DNA from: Phanerochaete sordida
Taxonomy: Eukaryota > Basidiomycota > Agaricomycetes > Polyporales > Phanerochaetaceae
DNA: 64,000 nt
Assembly (NCBI GenBank): GCA_019973155.2
Contig: BPQB01000044.1
Span: 1-64,000, forward strand
Direction: 5' to 3'
Notes under the pieces: model-generated
Database searches by the model: none
The model's input: the letters and a program-made list of their open reading frames with translations, nothing else
What the model was told of the DNA's origin: nothing
Shown here: positions 1-10,773 of the stretch, one piece after another
Position numbering within the stretch: position 1 is the stretch's first letter
Layout of the letters: each line of letters starts with the position of its first letter
Translations under genes and position numbers: made by a program

Positions 1-114
1 TCATACCCCTAGCATTACACTACCACTCACAATTATTGTGGCCGCTAAACAATAAGCAGAATGTGCCAAAATAATGTTGTTGTTTTAGCCCCAAACATGA
101 ATTGCGTTATTTTT

Positions 115-675
115 TGCAGCCACTGTACATTGCGGCGAGGGCAGTAGAGGGCTCATTCAACTCGTTCGAATTCTATGATTTCATCGTCAAAAACGTGGTG
201 AGCCCCTAGCAGTTCTTGCAGCAGAACCAGTATTCTGACCTCTTCCAGCTTCCGCAAATGAACCCATGGCCAGAACGACGCTCAGTACTTGTCATGGATA
301 ACTGCCGCATCCACCACAATGATACCATCATGGAGACTGTCAACGCCGCTGGTATGTTCCACTACATCTACCTACCACTGCAAGCTTACATGATATAGGG
401 TGTATCCTCCTCTATGTTCCGCCTTATTCCCCGGACTTCAACTCTATCGAGGAGTCGTTTTCTGCACGTGCGTCCTCAGTCCTGTCCCATAGGTGCCTCT
501 CGAGGCCACGGAATATATCCGGTACTGATGAGCCAATAGTCAAGGCGTATATCCGGAAGGGCATGTACTGCGGCGCATGGAGGACCCAATCAAGGCGTTA
601 CTCGAAGCATGTGCATGCATTACTGGCGAGATGTCAGTCGGGTGGATGCGGCACTCGGGTTATATTCACGATTAG
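115..675 (+). pseudogene. Remnant of a DDE-superfamily (IS630/Tc1-like) transposase
   Basis: The C-terminal half of a DDE transposase can be read in broken frames. The segment near 270-340 encodes RRSVLVMDNCRIHH, the second catalytic Asp motif. The segment near 410-455 encodes VPPYSPDFNSIEESF, carrying the last catalytic acidic residue. The frame near 630-675 ends GWMRHSGY..HD and a stop, a typical tail of this family. A short GT-AG intron probably lies between the two motifs (about 350-398), as in many basidiomycete copies. A stop and frame changes near 208-225 and after 455 show that it is dead. No N-terminal DNA-binding part or terminal repeat is visible because the window starts inside it. 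It only served as landing ground for the Gypsy element that begins 70 bp downstream. Confidence 0.7.
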
Positions 676-747
676 TTAACACTGATACTGTACAATAGAA
701 CACGACGATTCTGAGTGACCACATAAATGAGTGACTTGGGGGAAGAG

Positions 748-1027
748 TGTAAGGGTGGCGAGGGCACGCGTGACGCGTGCGGCTTAGCGCCCGCCTAATG
801 GGCCCGCGCTCTAGCTGCCGCGCCGCGCCCCGAGCCGCCCGCCAGGCGCATCAGCGATGGGTGATGCGTATGCTGCATTTGGAGGAAGTACTGTACAGTT
901 TATGATCTCCTTAAATATGAGGGCCCAGCCACCGCGGCTGGGCACTCACACCACTTGTAATAGCTTAGATCGTCTCGAATTAAGACACGGTCAAGGTTCT
1001 TACTAGGTGTGCCTCAAGAACCTTGCA
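748..1027 (+). repeat. 5' LTR of the Gypsy element
   Basis: The 280-bp repeat matches 12933-12948 plus 13497-13760 in the 3' LTR. It contains a TATA-like TTAAATAT (911-918) followed by a strong hairpin GCCCAGCC-accgc-GGCTGGGC (about 922-943). I infer transcription start just downstream. It differs from the 3' LTR at nine positions, all transitions. Confidence 0.93.
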
Positions 1028-1164
1028 CTTTTTTGAACCTCCAATCAAGTCAGAAAAAATTCAACCACGATCGACGAGTCTGAGCAATAGCCCACACTCG
1101 CCGTTTATCGTCCACAACAACCAAACCTCAGTACCAACCAAAAGAAACAAGTTTCACCAAAAGA

Positions 1165-2000
1165 ATGTCATCGCAAGGAAGTTCTCGCCCTTCGAAGACG
1201 TCGCGCCACAACGGCACCGGCACTGCGGGCCTGACGGCTGATGCGAACGCCGCCACGACGACTTCGCAAGGCAAGAACAATCTGGCGGAACGTCTACACG
1301 TGTCCTCCGACGCAGCCGAAGGCGCGCAAAGCGGGACGCCCACACCGGGTAACCTCGATCAGAACACCGAACACGTGTCAGATGCAACCACGGGATACAC
1401 TTCAGCCTCCCGCGTTCATGCCTCGAAGAATGCAACTGGCTTTACCCCGCGTGGGCCCTCCGACGCTCCCGACGGAACCGGTGGAGGGGCAGCGACGGGT
1501 GGAGGTCAAAGGGAACACGTCAACGATCTACGCACGACCGACTCCACCTCTGACCAGAACGCCGCGTTCAAATCAGTATTCAAGAAGTTCGACACGCGGG
1601 TCGCGAAAATATTTGCCGAATTCGACTCCGTTGCGCAGTCGATCGAAGGCTTCCGAAAACGGATCCAGGAGCGTGAAGATCAGAAAGCCGCGGAGATGCT
1701 GTCGAGTTTACTGGAGCAGAAGGACGTGATGCGGGAAGTGGTAGAGGGGACGCGCGCAGAACTGGGACAGGTCGCCAAGGGTAAGTTCGTACCTCTGAAT
1801 GTCCCCGAGACCGGTGCAGCGTCTAGCGCATCTACCGCCCGCCCTAGCGAGAGTCGCCACGAAGACCCTACTGCCCCGTTAACTAGGGCTCGACCGCGCA
1901 AGGTCACCATCGAAGATGTCACCGACGACGAAGCTGACGCGGGACCCCCGCCTCAGCTACGTCGTGATGCGCCTCCTCACATGTATGGCCAGCCGTCCAT
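1165..2000 (+). CDS. Gag-like N-terminal part of the Gypsy polyprotein
   Basis: The frame opens with an ATG in a good fungal context (CCAAAAGAATG), about 140 bp after the 5' LTR, and runs about 279 codons to a TAG created by the inserted element at 2001. The N-terminus is Ser/Thr/Gly-rich and low complexity. A charged helical stretch follows (FDSVAQSIEGFRKRIQERED and onward), likely capsid-type or coiled coil, then an acidic and Pro-rich tail. No CCHC zinc knuckle is visible. The frame matches the protease segment at 4183 and pol at 7208, because each inserted element plus a 2-bp duplication is 2184 bp, divisible by three. So gag, protease and pol were probably one reading frame. Assignment as Gag rests on position, not on a recognisable domain. 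Confidence 0.7.
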
Positions 2001-4182
2001 GTAGCGTTTTTGTAAAAGCAGCTAGTATAGTAGTAAGTCGTTTTGCAAAAAACGCTACCAGGGGTATGTGGGCCAAAAGGGGAGGGACTTCTTTTTAAAA
2101 AGGCATATGTTTTTCCGGGGTCATATGTCAGAAAACCAAAGTTGTAGAGAACATAGAAAATATCATATCTCTCATTGACAGGGACCCCTCCCGATCAAAA
2201 CTGAGCCCGCTATTCGCAAAATACCCGCCGGGAGCCGGCGATGAAAGCATTTGGCGCCCTAGCGCCACCAAGCTGGGTACCTGCCCAAAACGGAAATAAG
2301 TGCCATAAGCGAGAATTTGGCTGGCAGGGGTATTCCTGCTGCTCCCCTGCTCCCCCCAGGGCCTGGAACATGGGGCAAAGTGCTAGATACCGTAGCTAGA
2401 AGGTATTGTAGTACTAACCCTCATCTGTGGGGGTGCCCCAGGGTATGCGAATATATTACAGAATTAACTGGAATTTTGACGAATTTCAAATGCGTGCACT
2501 GGGGCACCCTTGGGCCTTCAATGGGGTGTGGGCACGGTACAGCGCGTCGTATAGGTACTATAGCATGGGGAAACCCCATATGGAGAGCCCCAGGGCGGTC
2601 CTAGGCCCCAGCAATATTCTGGGAATTATGCTCGAATTTCGGGGAATTAATGCGCCAGGGACAGGGGCTTCCATACCTTCCCCATCGCGTTCCTGACGCG
2701 TCGGACGCGTCGCTTACGTGTCATTGGTATGTAGCACTATGGGAAAGGTGTTGCGACGCGTGTAACACGTAGGGGAATCTATACAGGGGGTCAAAACCCT
2801 CCAAAATCGCGTTCAGGGGGCATTCCCCAGGCTCCTGCAGCTGCCACAGCGGTCCAATCTTGCTGGGGCTGCGTCATAATGTGTGTTAGAGCTGTATTAC
2901 ACTATATCCAACATCTCGGAGCTGTAGGATAGCGGGAACATAATGTTCCTGGCTCTGGAATGCGCATTTTGGGGCACTTTGGGCCCAAAACACCATATAT
3001 GCAGCTACCCAAAAGGATCCACGCAGTATTGGATCAATTCCTGCTACATACAAGCCCTACATATATGTACTGCCATGTTTGAGAGGTCCGGACCTGTCCT
3101 CCTATCCTACAGCAGCCAGGCACATACCTGCTTTCACTTTGGTGTTCTGAAGTGCCCAGAAGCAAACCAAAGGTCACTTTTCGCTTTTGCAGGTATGTAC
3201 CTCCACCATTTCTCCACCGATTCACTTGCAAATCTGTACTCCCCCGTTTTCATAGGCTGCAAATCGATCTGAGATACAGCGCCCGCGCCATTCTCAACGG
3301 TTGCGCTGCGATCTGGGCGATTTCGTCGAAATCAGCCAAAAAGCGCCCGTGGGAAACGACCAGATCTGGAGGATCGCATGGGAACGGAGGAGGGGGATGC
3401 AAAAGCAAGTATGCAGGGCAGTTCCTACACCCAATGCGATAAGATTCCAGGTGTGTGCCCCTGAATATTCACACTTTTTTTTGGCAGATCCTCGCAGGTC
3501 CCCTACCACTTCCCTGTCACCCCTGGGCCCCCGGATCTCTCGTCTAGCTTCTGTAAGGGTTAGATAACCTTTTGACATAGCTGGAAAGGACTCAGAACGA
3601 GTGGCAAGGGCTGCAGGCCGCTTCCAGGGCCAGAAAAATCGAAATCAAATATAATCAATCATTTAGTATATTCCACAGCGGCCCAATTGGGTCCCTGCCT
3701 TCCCTCTATACTATACATACATAGTGAACGCTAACCTACATATTCTAGAGGCCACAGAATGCCAGGGGAGCGAGGGGAAGCAGAAGGAATGGCCCCCAAA
3801 AGCGAAATTGATGCCCATGACCGCATTGGGCGCTTCTCGGGCAGGTACCCGGTTGGCCCGGTCAGGGTCTCCTTTGTGGCGCTGATGAGCTGATGGCGGC
3901 ACCGGGAGGCCGCACTAAAGCCGCAAAGACTCGGCTCCCCGCCGTTCTTTTGTGAATAACTCCTCCCCTGTCCATTTTTGGGCTGTCTCCTTTTGGAATA
4001 TGTCTTTCCGTTAAGCTGCGCAGCTTTCCAGAGAGTTTCGAAAATAGGCGCCCAAAACAGTCCCTTTTAAAAACACACCCCTGTAAATGCCCGGAAAATG
4101 CGTTATATTGCTAACTAGGGCTTGTAGCGTTTTTTGCTAAACGATTTATTAGTATAGTAGGGACGTTTTATAAAAGAGCTAC
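2001..4182 (+). mobile_element. Non-autonomous 2182-bp inverted-terminal element, copy A
   Basis: The insertion starts GTAGCG and ends GAGCTAC; its two ends are imperfect inverted repeats of about 58 bp. Each end is also a quasi-palindrome by itself: 2001-2058 begins GTAGCGTTTTTG and ends GCAAAAAACGCTAC, and 4124-4182 begins GTAGCGTTTTTTGC and ends GAGCTAC. The same 2182-bp sequence, inverted and a few percent diverged, occurs at 5026-7207. Open frames inside are under about 110 codons and show no transposase, so it must be mobilised in trans. It interrupts gag at CCAT/ATGG, consistent with a 2-bp AT (or TA) target duplication. The family is not one I can name: the TA/AT duplication would fit Tc1/mariner, but the ends are atypical. 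Confidence 0.85.
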
Positions 4183-4956
4183 ATGGTCTGGTGCCCTGTC
4201 GCCAACCTTCCGATGTCTCCGTTCGACAACGACCTCGCGCACGTCAACGCACGCATTCGGGCCATCACTGGGTTCGACTTTGCAGACGATGTGGGTGTGT
4301 CGGGACCCTTGGGCCCTGTGGGTACCTCACTGCCGCTGCCCGACCCTGCCGCGACGGCGACACCACGGAGTGCGCTGGCGGACATGACCTACCGGCGACT
4401 GTATGCGATACAGACCGACGCGCCACGCGTGTACCGTACTGCAATGCGCACTACGGGCACCGCGCAGCAGCGCCCCGTCAACACCGCGCGGTGCATGACG
4501 GTGCACGTCACGGTCAATGGGCTACGCGCGCTCGCGCTCATCGACACTGGCAGTACAATCAACTGCATCAGCCCCGACTTCGCCCGGGTGGCCAAGATCC
4601 CTGTGTTCGAGCTCACCAACCCCGTCGGCCTGCAGCTCGGGTGTGTCGGCAGCCGGTCCCGCATCAATTATGGCACGCGGGTGGTCGTTAACGTCGGCGG
4701 CTGGCGCGAGGAAACGTACTTCGACATTGTCAATGTCGACCACTACGACGTAATCCTGGGCATTCCGTACATGCTCGCGACTGAATTGCAGGTCGACTTC
4801 GGGCGGTTTGCCATCCGTACCGGTGGATCCGTCATCCCTGCGCTTCGGGGGGAGGGGGCCAGCAATCCGGCGGCTACGACGACTACAAGGCGGTGTAGCG
4901 CGTCCGCTGCTGGGCAACACCCGCGGCGCGAGCATGCGTGTACCTCGAGCGTATGA
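4183..4956 (+). pseudogene. Retroviral-type aspartic protease segment of the Gypsy polyprotein
   Basis: The frame encodes an active-site motif ALIDTGSTINCISP (about 4531-4575), preceded by the beta strand VHVTVNGLR and followed by YDVILGIPYM near 4745-4775, the standard layout of a Ty3/Gypsy pepsin-like protease that cleaves Gag-Pol. It is in the same frame as gag (before 2001) and pol (after 7207). The frame is closed by TGA at 4954, in the linker to reverse transcriptase. CGA to TGA would explain it, but the linker also reads plausibly in other frames near the G-rich run at 4845-4860, so an indel is possible as well. The segment is trapped between two inverted copies of the 2182-bp element. 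Confidence 0.85.
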
Positions 4957-5025
4957 CTACACTCGGGAACGCCAGGAGGCACTGGCCGGAGCATGACATC
5001 GCTGCCCCGAGACGCACCAGACCAT

Positions 5026-7207
5026 GTAGCTCTTTTATAAAACGTCCCTACTATACTAATAAATCGTTTAGCAAAAAACGCTACAAGCCCTAGTTGGCAA
5101 TATAATGCATTTTCCGGGCATTTACAGGGGTGTGTTTTTAAAAGGGACTGTTTTGGGCGCCTATTTTCGAAACTCTCTGGAAAGCTGCGCAGCTTAACGG
5201 AAAGACATATTGCAAAAGGAGACAGCCCAAAAATGGACAGGGGAGGAGTTATTCACAAAAGAACGGCGGGGAGCCGAGTCTTTGCGGCTTTAGTGCGGCC
5301 CCCCGGTGCCGCCATCAGCGCATCAGCGCCACAAAGCAGACCCTGACCGGGCCATCCGGGTACTTGTCCGGGAAGCGCCCAATGCGGTCATGGGCATCAA
5401 TTTCGCTTCTGGGGGCCATTTCTGCTGCTTCCCCTCGCTCCCCTGGCTTCATGTGGCCTCTACACTATGTAGATTAGTGTCTACTATGTATGCATAGTAT
5501 AGGGGGAAGACAGGGACCCAATTGAACCGCTGTGGAATATATTAAACGATTGATTATATTTGATTTCGATTTTTCTGGGCCTGGAAGCGGCCTGCAACCC
5601 TTTCCACCGGTTCTGAACCCTTTCCAGCTATGCCAAAGGGTTATGTAACCCTTACAGGAGCTATACGAGAGATCTGGGGGCCTAGGGGTGGCAGGAAAGT
5701 GGTAGGGGACCTGCGAGGATCTGCCAAAAAAAGGTGTGAATATCCAGGGGCACGCACCTGGATTCTTATCGCATTAGGTATAGAAACTGCCCTGTATACT
5801 TGCTTTTGTATCCCCCACCTCCGTTGCCATGCGATCCTCCAGATCTGGTCGTTTCCCACGGGCGCTTTTTGGCTGATTTCGACGAAATCGCCCAGATCGC
5901 AGCGCAACCGTTGAGAATGGCGCGGGCGCTGTATCTCAGATCGATTCGCAGCCTATGAAAATGGGGGCGTACAGATTTGCAAGTGAATCAGTGGAGAAAT
6001 GGTGGAGGTACATACCTGCAAAAGCGAAAAGTGGCCTTTGGTTTGCTTCTGGGCACTTCAGAACACCAAAGTGAAAGCAGGTATGTGCCTGGCTGCTGTA
6101 GGATAGGAGGACAAGTCCGGACCTCTCAAACATGTCAGTACATATATGTAGGGCTTGTATGTAGCAGGAATTGATCCAATACTGCGTGGATCCTTTTGGG
6201 TAGCTGCATATATGGTGTTTTGGGCCCAAAGTGCCCCAAAATGTGCATTCCAGAGCCAGGAACATTATGTTCCCGCTATCCTACAGCTCCGAGATGTTGA
6301 ATATAGTGTAATACAGCTCCAACACACATTATGACGCAGCCCCAGCAAGATTGGACCGCTGTGGCAGCTGCAGGAGCCTGGGGAATGCCCCCTGAACGCG
6401 ATTTTGGAGGGTTTTGACCCCCTGTATAGATTCCCCTACGTGTTTCACGCGTCAAAACACCTTCCCCATGGTGCTACATACCAATGACACGTAACCGACG
6501 CGTCCGACGCGTTAGTAACGCGATGGGGAAGGTATGGAAGCCCCTGTCCCTGGCGCATTAATTCCCCTAAATTCGAGCATAATTCCCAGGATATTCCTGG
6601 GCTGTAGGATCGACCTAGGGCTCTACATATGGGTTTGCCCCATGCTATAGTACCTATACGATGCGTTGTACCGTGCCCACACCCCATTAAAGGCCCAAGG
6701 GTGCCCCAGTGCACGCATTTGAAATTCATCGAAATTCCAGTTAATTCCGTAATATATTCGCAACCCCCGGGGCACCCCCACAGATGAGGGTTAGTACTAC
6801 AATACCCGCTAGCTACCGTATCTACCACTTTGCCCTATGTTCCAGGCCCTAGATGGAGCAGGGGAACAGCTGGAATACCCCTGCCAGCCAAATTCTCGCT
6901 TATGGCGCTTATTTCCGTTTTGGGCAGGTGCCCAGCTTGGTGGCGCTAGGGCGCCAAATGCTTTCATCGCCGGCTCCCGGCGGGTATTTTGCGAATAGCG
7001 GGCTCAGTTTTGATCGGGAGGGGTACCTGTCAATGAGAGATATGATATTTTCTATGTTCTCTACAACTTTGGTTTTCTGACATATGACCCCGGAAAAACA
7101 TATGCCTTTTTAAAAAGAAGTCCCTCCCCTTTTGGCCCACATACCCCTGGTAGTGTTTTTTGCAAAACGACTTACTACTATACTAGCTGCTTTTACAAAA
7201 ACGCTAC
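5026..7207 (-). mobile_element. Non-autonomous 2182-bp inverted-terminal element, copy B (inverted)
   Basis: This is the reverse complement of copy A over its whole length, with scattered substitutions and compensating small indels; both copies are exactly 2182 bp. It starts GTAGCTC and ends ACGCTAC. It splits the protease-reverse transcriptase linker at CCAT/ATGG. The 11-12 bp on each side are identical, inverted, to those around copy A. The hexamer CGAGAC is directly repeated just outside those shared flanks (5008-5013 and 7219-7224). No protein of its own is recognisable. Confidence 0.85.
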
Positions 7208-10200
7208 ATGGACGGCTGCGAGACGACACACCGGTGCCAAGACCTGAACCCACGACGTCGACCATCGGACCCACACTAGCGTGGCTGCACAGCCTGAAAA
7301 ACGACGCAGTTCCTCCTGAGGAGCAACTGCGTCGTGACAAGCGTGCGAAGTGGTTCAAAGAGTTCGAGGACATCACCAGCGGCGTCCCCAAACGACTGCC
7401 GCCACTTCGCGAGATAAACCACAGAATACCGTTGGTCGACCCAATGATGAACTATTGGTATCACCTACCCCACTGCGCGGAATCAGTGAAGCCGGCCCTC
7501 ATGGAGAAGATCCAGCGGTACACGAGGGCTCATTGGTGGAAGCCAGCAACGGTCCCGCAGGCGGCACCGATGTTGTGCATACCCAAGAAAGATGGGGGTC
7601 TGCGCACTGTTGTCGATTGTCGCAGACGCAACGACAACACCGTCAAGGACGTGACCCCATTCCCGGACCAAGAGCAGATCCGCATGGACGTCGCCCGCGC
7701 CCCGTTCCGCTCGAAAATCGACTTATTGGACGCCTACGAACAGATTCGAGTCGAACCGGACGACGTCGGCAAGACCGCCTTTGCCACGGTGTACGGAACA
7801 ATGCTCAGCAACGTCATGCAACAGGGCGATTGCAACGGGCCGGCTACGTTCCAGCGACTTATGACCCACGTATTCAGGGACTACATCGGCATATTCGTCC
7901 ATGTATACCTGGACGACATATTCATATACTCCGACTCTGAAGAGGATCACGAGAGGCATCTACGTACAGTCTTCGAGACTCTACGAGAGAGCCACCTGTT
8001 CCTCAAGGCCAAGAAATGCGACTTATACTCCACCAGGATGGACTGTCTCGGGCATATCATCGACGATGAAGGGCTACACGCCGACGCCGACAAGATGGCA
8101 CGGGTCCACGAATGGTGCACCCTCCGGAACTACCACGACGTACAACGGTTCCTGGGACTGGTACAATACCTCGCTCACTTCATGCCCAATGTCTCTGCGT
8201 ATACCGGACCCTTGTCCGCTATCACACGGAACGGACATGACTTCGAGTGGAGGCCACTCCACCAACAATGCTTCGACATGATCAAACACCTCGCTTGCAA
8301 GGCCCCGATCTTGAAACCAATCGACCCTGCGTGCCCGGACCCGATCTGGGTCATTTGCGACGCCTCCACCTCGGGTGTTGGTGCATTCTACGGACAAGGC
8401 CCCGAGTGGACTACCTGTCGCCCAGCAGGGTTCATGTCTCGCAAGTTCACGGACGCACAGCATGCCTACCGCGTGTTCGAGCTGGAGACCCTCGCCATAC
8501 TCGAGGCACTCATGAAGTGGGAAGATAAGCTCCTCGGCCGGAAGATCACAATTGTGACCGACCACAAGGCACTAGAATTCTTCAAGACCCAGTCGCGGTT
8601 GTCTAACCAACAAACGCGGTGGATGGAATTCATGGCGCGGTTCGACTACGACATAGTGTACGTGAAAGGAGTCTCCAACAAAGTTGCAGATTCCTTTTCA
8701 CGGTACTTTTCGAGCGACCTTCTCGACGAAGTACACCACTTCGAAGACTACGTCAACGTCGATACTCGACTGGACCCGTCTGGAGAGGACCTCCCACTGC
8801 ATCGCATCGAGGAACTGCGAGCTATGCAGGTCGGGCCCTCTGAACGTCAGACGGCTCGACCTCGCACTTGCCTGTTCACGCGACAACAACTCGAGGCACG
8901 GCACGCGGAGGCTCAGCAAATGGCCGACGCCACGGCTGCTGCGGAACCGGTAGTCGGGCCTGAACTCGATTACCCGTCGGTGGCAGCAACTGGGTCGCCC
9001 ACTATCGCACCGTCTTCGGACTCCAGTAATCCCGACGGCGACGAGGCCCCGCTGCCCGCGGCATTGGGCACGCATTCCGAGTTGCTGGACGTTGCTAAAG
9101 CCGGATATGCCACGGACGCTACGTTCGCGAAAGTGCTGAAGGCCCCAAAGGAATATCGCACCTTTGTCGTGGAGGACGGGCTGATCTACTCGAGCAATCG
9201 ACTAGGACAGCGCGTCCTCTGCTTACCTCGCACGAAACTAGGGAAGCAGTCCCTGTCAGGTGCGGTCATCGCTGCCGCACATGCGATAGTTGGGCACTTT
9301 GGGACCCGGAAAACTAGCGAATACCTACGGCGCTGGTACTGGTGGCCTACGCTTGGTCGGGATGTGGAGAAGTTCTGCAACTCCTGCGGAACCTGCCAGA
9401 CAGTAAAGCCCAGCACGCAAATGCCTGCTGGGCTGTTACACTCGTTGCCAGTCCCGACCCGACCCTGGGGCTCGATCGCCATGGACTTCCTGGGGCCGTT
9501 TCCGGAATCGGGCGGGTTCAACTACCTGTGGGTCGTGCTATGCCGCTTGACGTCGCTAGTGCACCTGCTGCCGGTTCGCACCACCGTTAGTGCGGTCGAA
9601 CTGGCATGGTTATTTGTACGCGACATTGTTCGACTCCATGGGCTGCCCAACTCCATCGTGTCCGACCGGGACTCGAAGTTCACCTCGAAGTTCTGGCGCG
9701 AAGTTCACCGCCTCCTGGGCACGCGACTGCTGATGTCTACGGTGTTCCACCCCCAGACGGACAGCGCTACTGAGCGCGCTAACCGGTCGATCTCTCAAGT
9801 CCTGCGAGCGATGGTGACTCCCGACCAGACCGACTGGGCGACGCACCTGCCCCTGGCCGAGTTCGCCTTGAACTCCAGCATAAGCAGCTCGACTGGGTTC
9901 GCCCCATTCGAGCTGACTTATGGCGATCTGCCTCGCATGGCGCAGCCTGAAATTATGGCGAAGGTGGCCCCAGGAGTGCAACGATTTGTCGAGCAAGCCC
10001 GGGATAACCTGCTTCGGGCGCATGACGCGATCATTGATAGCCGGGTACACCAGACGTACCATGTGAACACGGCTCGTCACGACGAAAACGTGCACCGTAG
10101 CGAGATGCGACCTATACAAGTGGGCGATCTCGTGTATCTCTCCACCGAGAATCTCGCGTTGCCCAAAGGACGCGCCCGGAAACTGGCACCGAAGTTCATA

Positions 10201-10599
10201 GGACCGTACCCGGTCGTTACGGCGCACCCGTCTACGTCGACGTACACGCTGGAGCTGCCGCGCGATTTACGGCGCAGCAATATTCATCCTACGTTTCACG
10301 TCCGGCTTCTGCGTCGCCACGAGCCGGACGACGACGTCATATTCCCGCACCGCAACACCCGTACCATGTACGACTTGGGAGACGACCCCGACGCCGAGTG
10401 GCTCGTCGACGAGATCATGAGCCATCGGTGGGCCGGGCGGCGCCCTGAATTCCTCATCAAGTGGAATTTAGGCGACACGACGTGGGAGCCGCTCTCGGTC
10501 TGCAAGGACCTCGAGGCCCTGGACCGCTACCTCGAGTTGTTCGGGGCACGCGACTGGCATACACTCCCGCGTCGGACGTCACGTGCATCACGTGCCTGA
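7208..10599 (+). CDS. Gypsy Pol: reverse transcriptase, RNase H, integrase, chromodomain
   Basis: A continuous frame of about 1130 codons follows copy B; it is open from 7132, but the first 25 codons are element sequence. Reverse transcriptase has the catalytic VYLDDIFIYS near 7903-7932. RNase H has CDASTSGVGAF and TDHKALEFF (about 8350-8590). Integrase has an HHCC zinc motif (H near 9280-9300, CNSCGTC near 9379-9399) and the DDE triad: Asp in MDFLGPF (9481), Asp in SDRDSKF (9661), Glu in TERAN (9772). The C-terminus carries a chromodomain-like segment starting EWLVDEIMSHRW (about 10396-10540), which in chromoviruses guides integration to marked chromatin. This Pol frame itself has no stop, which contrasts with the broken linker and ORF3. 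Confidence 0.95.
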
Positions 10600-10773
10600 C
10601 GCCCGACGGCGGGACCGGGTGTTCGCTCCCGCCATCACGCCCAATCGGGGCACGTCGGCCGGGTCCGCCCGGTAGACGCTGCAAATTTAACATTCGAGTT
10701 CCCCGCATTTTCATCTCGCCCCCACTCTCACCTCTTCCACCACATCCTACCCAGCACACAACACCTGCAAAAA

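Noticed and set aside
2943..3578. Mirrored frames of 94-109 codons in both copies of the 2182-bp element (2943-3272, 3294-3578 and counterparts) as an element-encoded protein
   Set aside because: Although the same peptide frame is open in both copies, the copies are recent duplicates, so this is expected; there is no recognisable motif, and sites differ at both silent and replacing positions.
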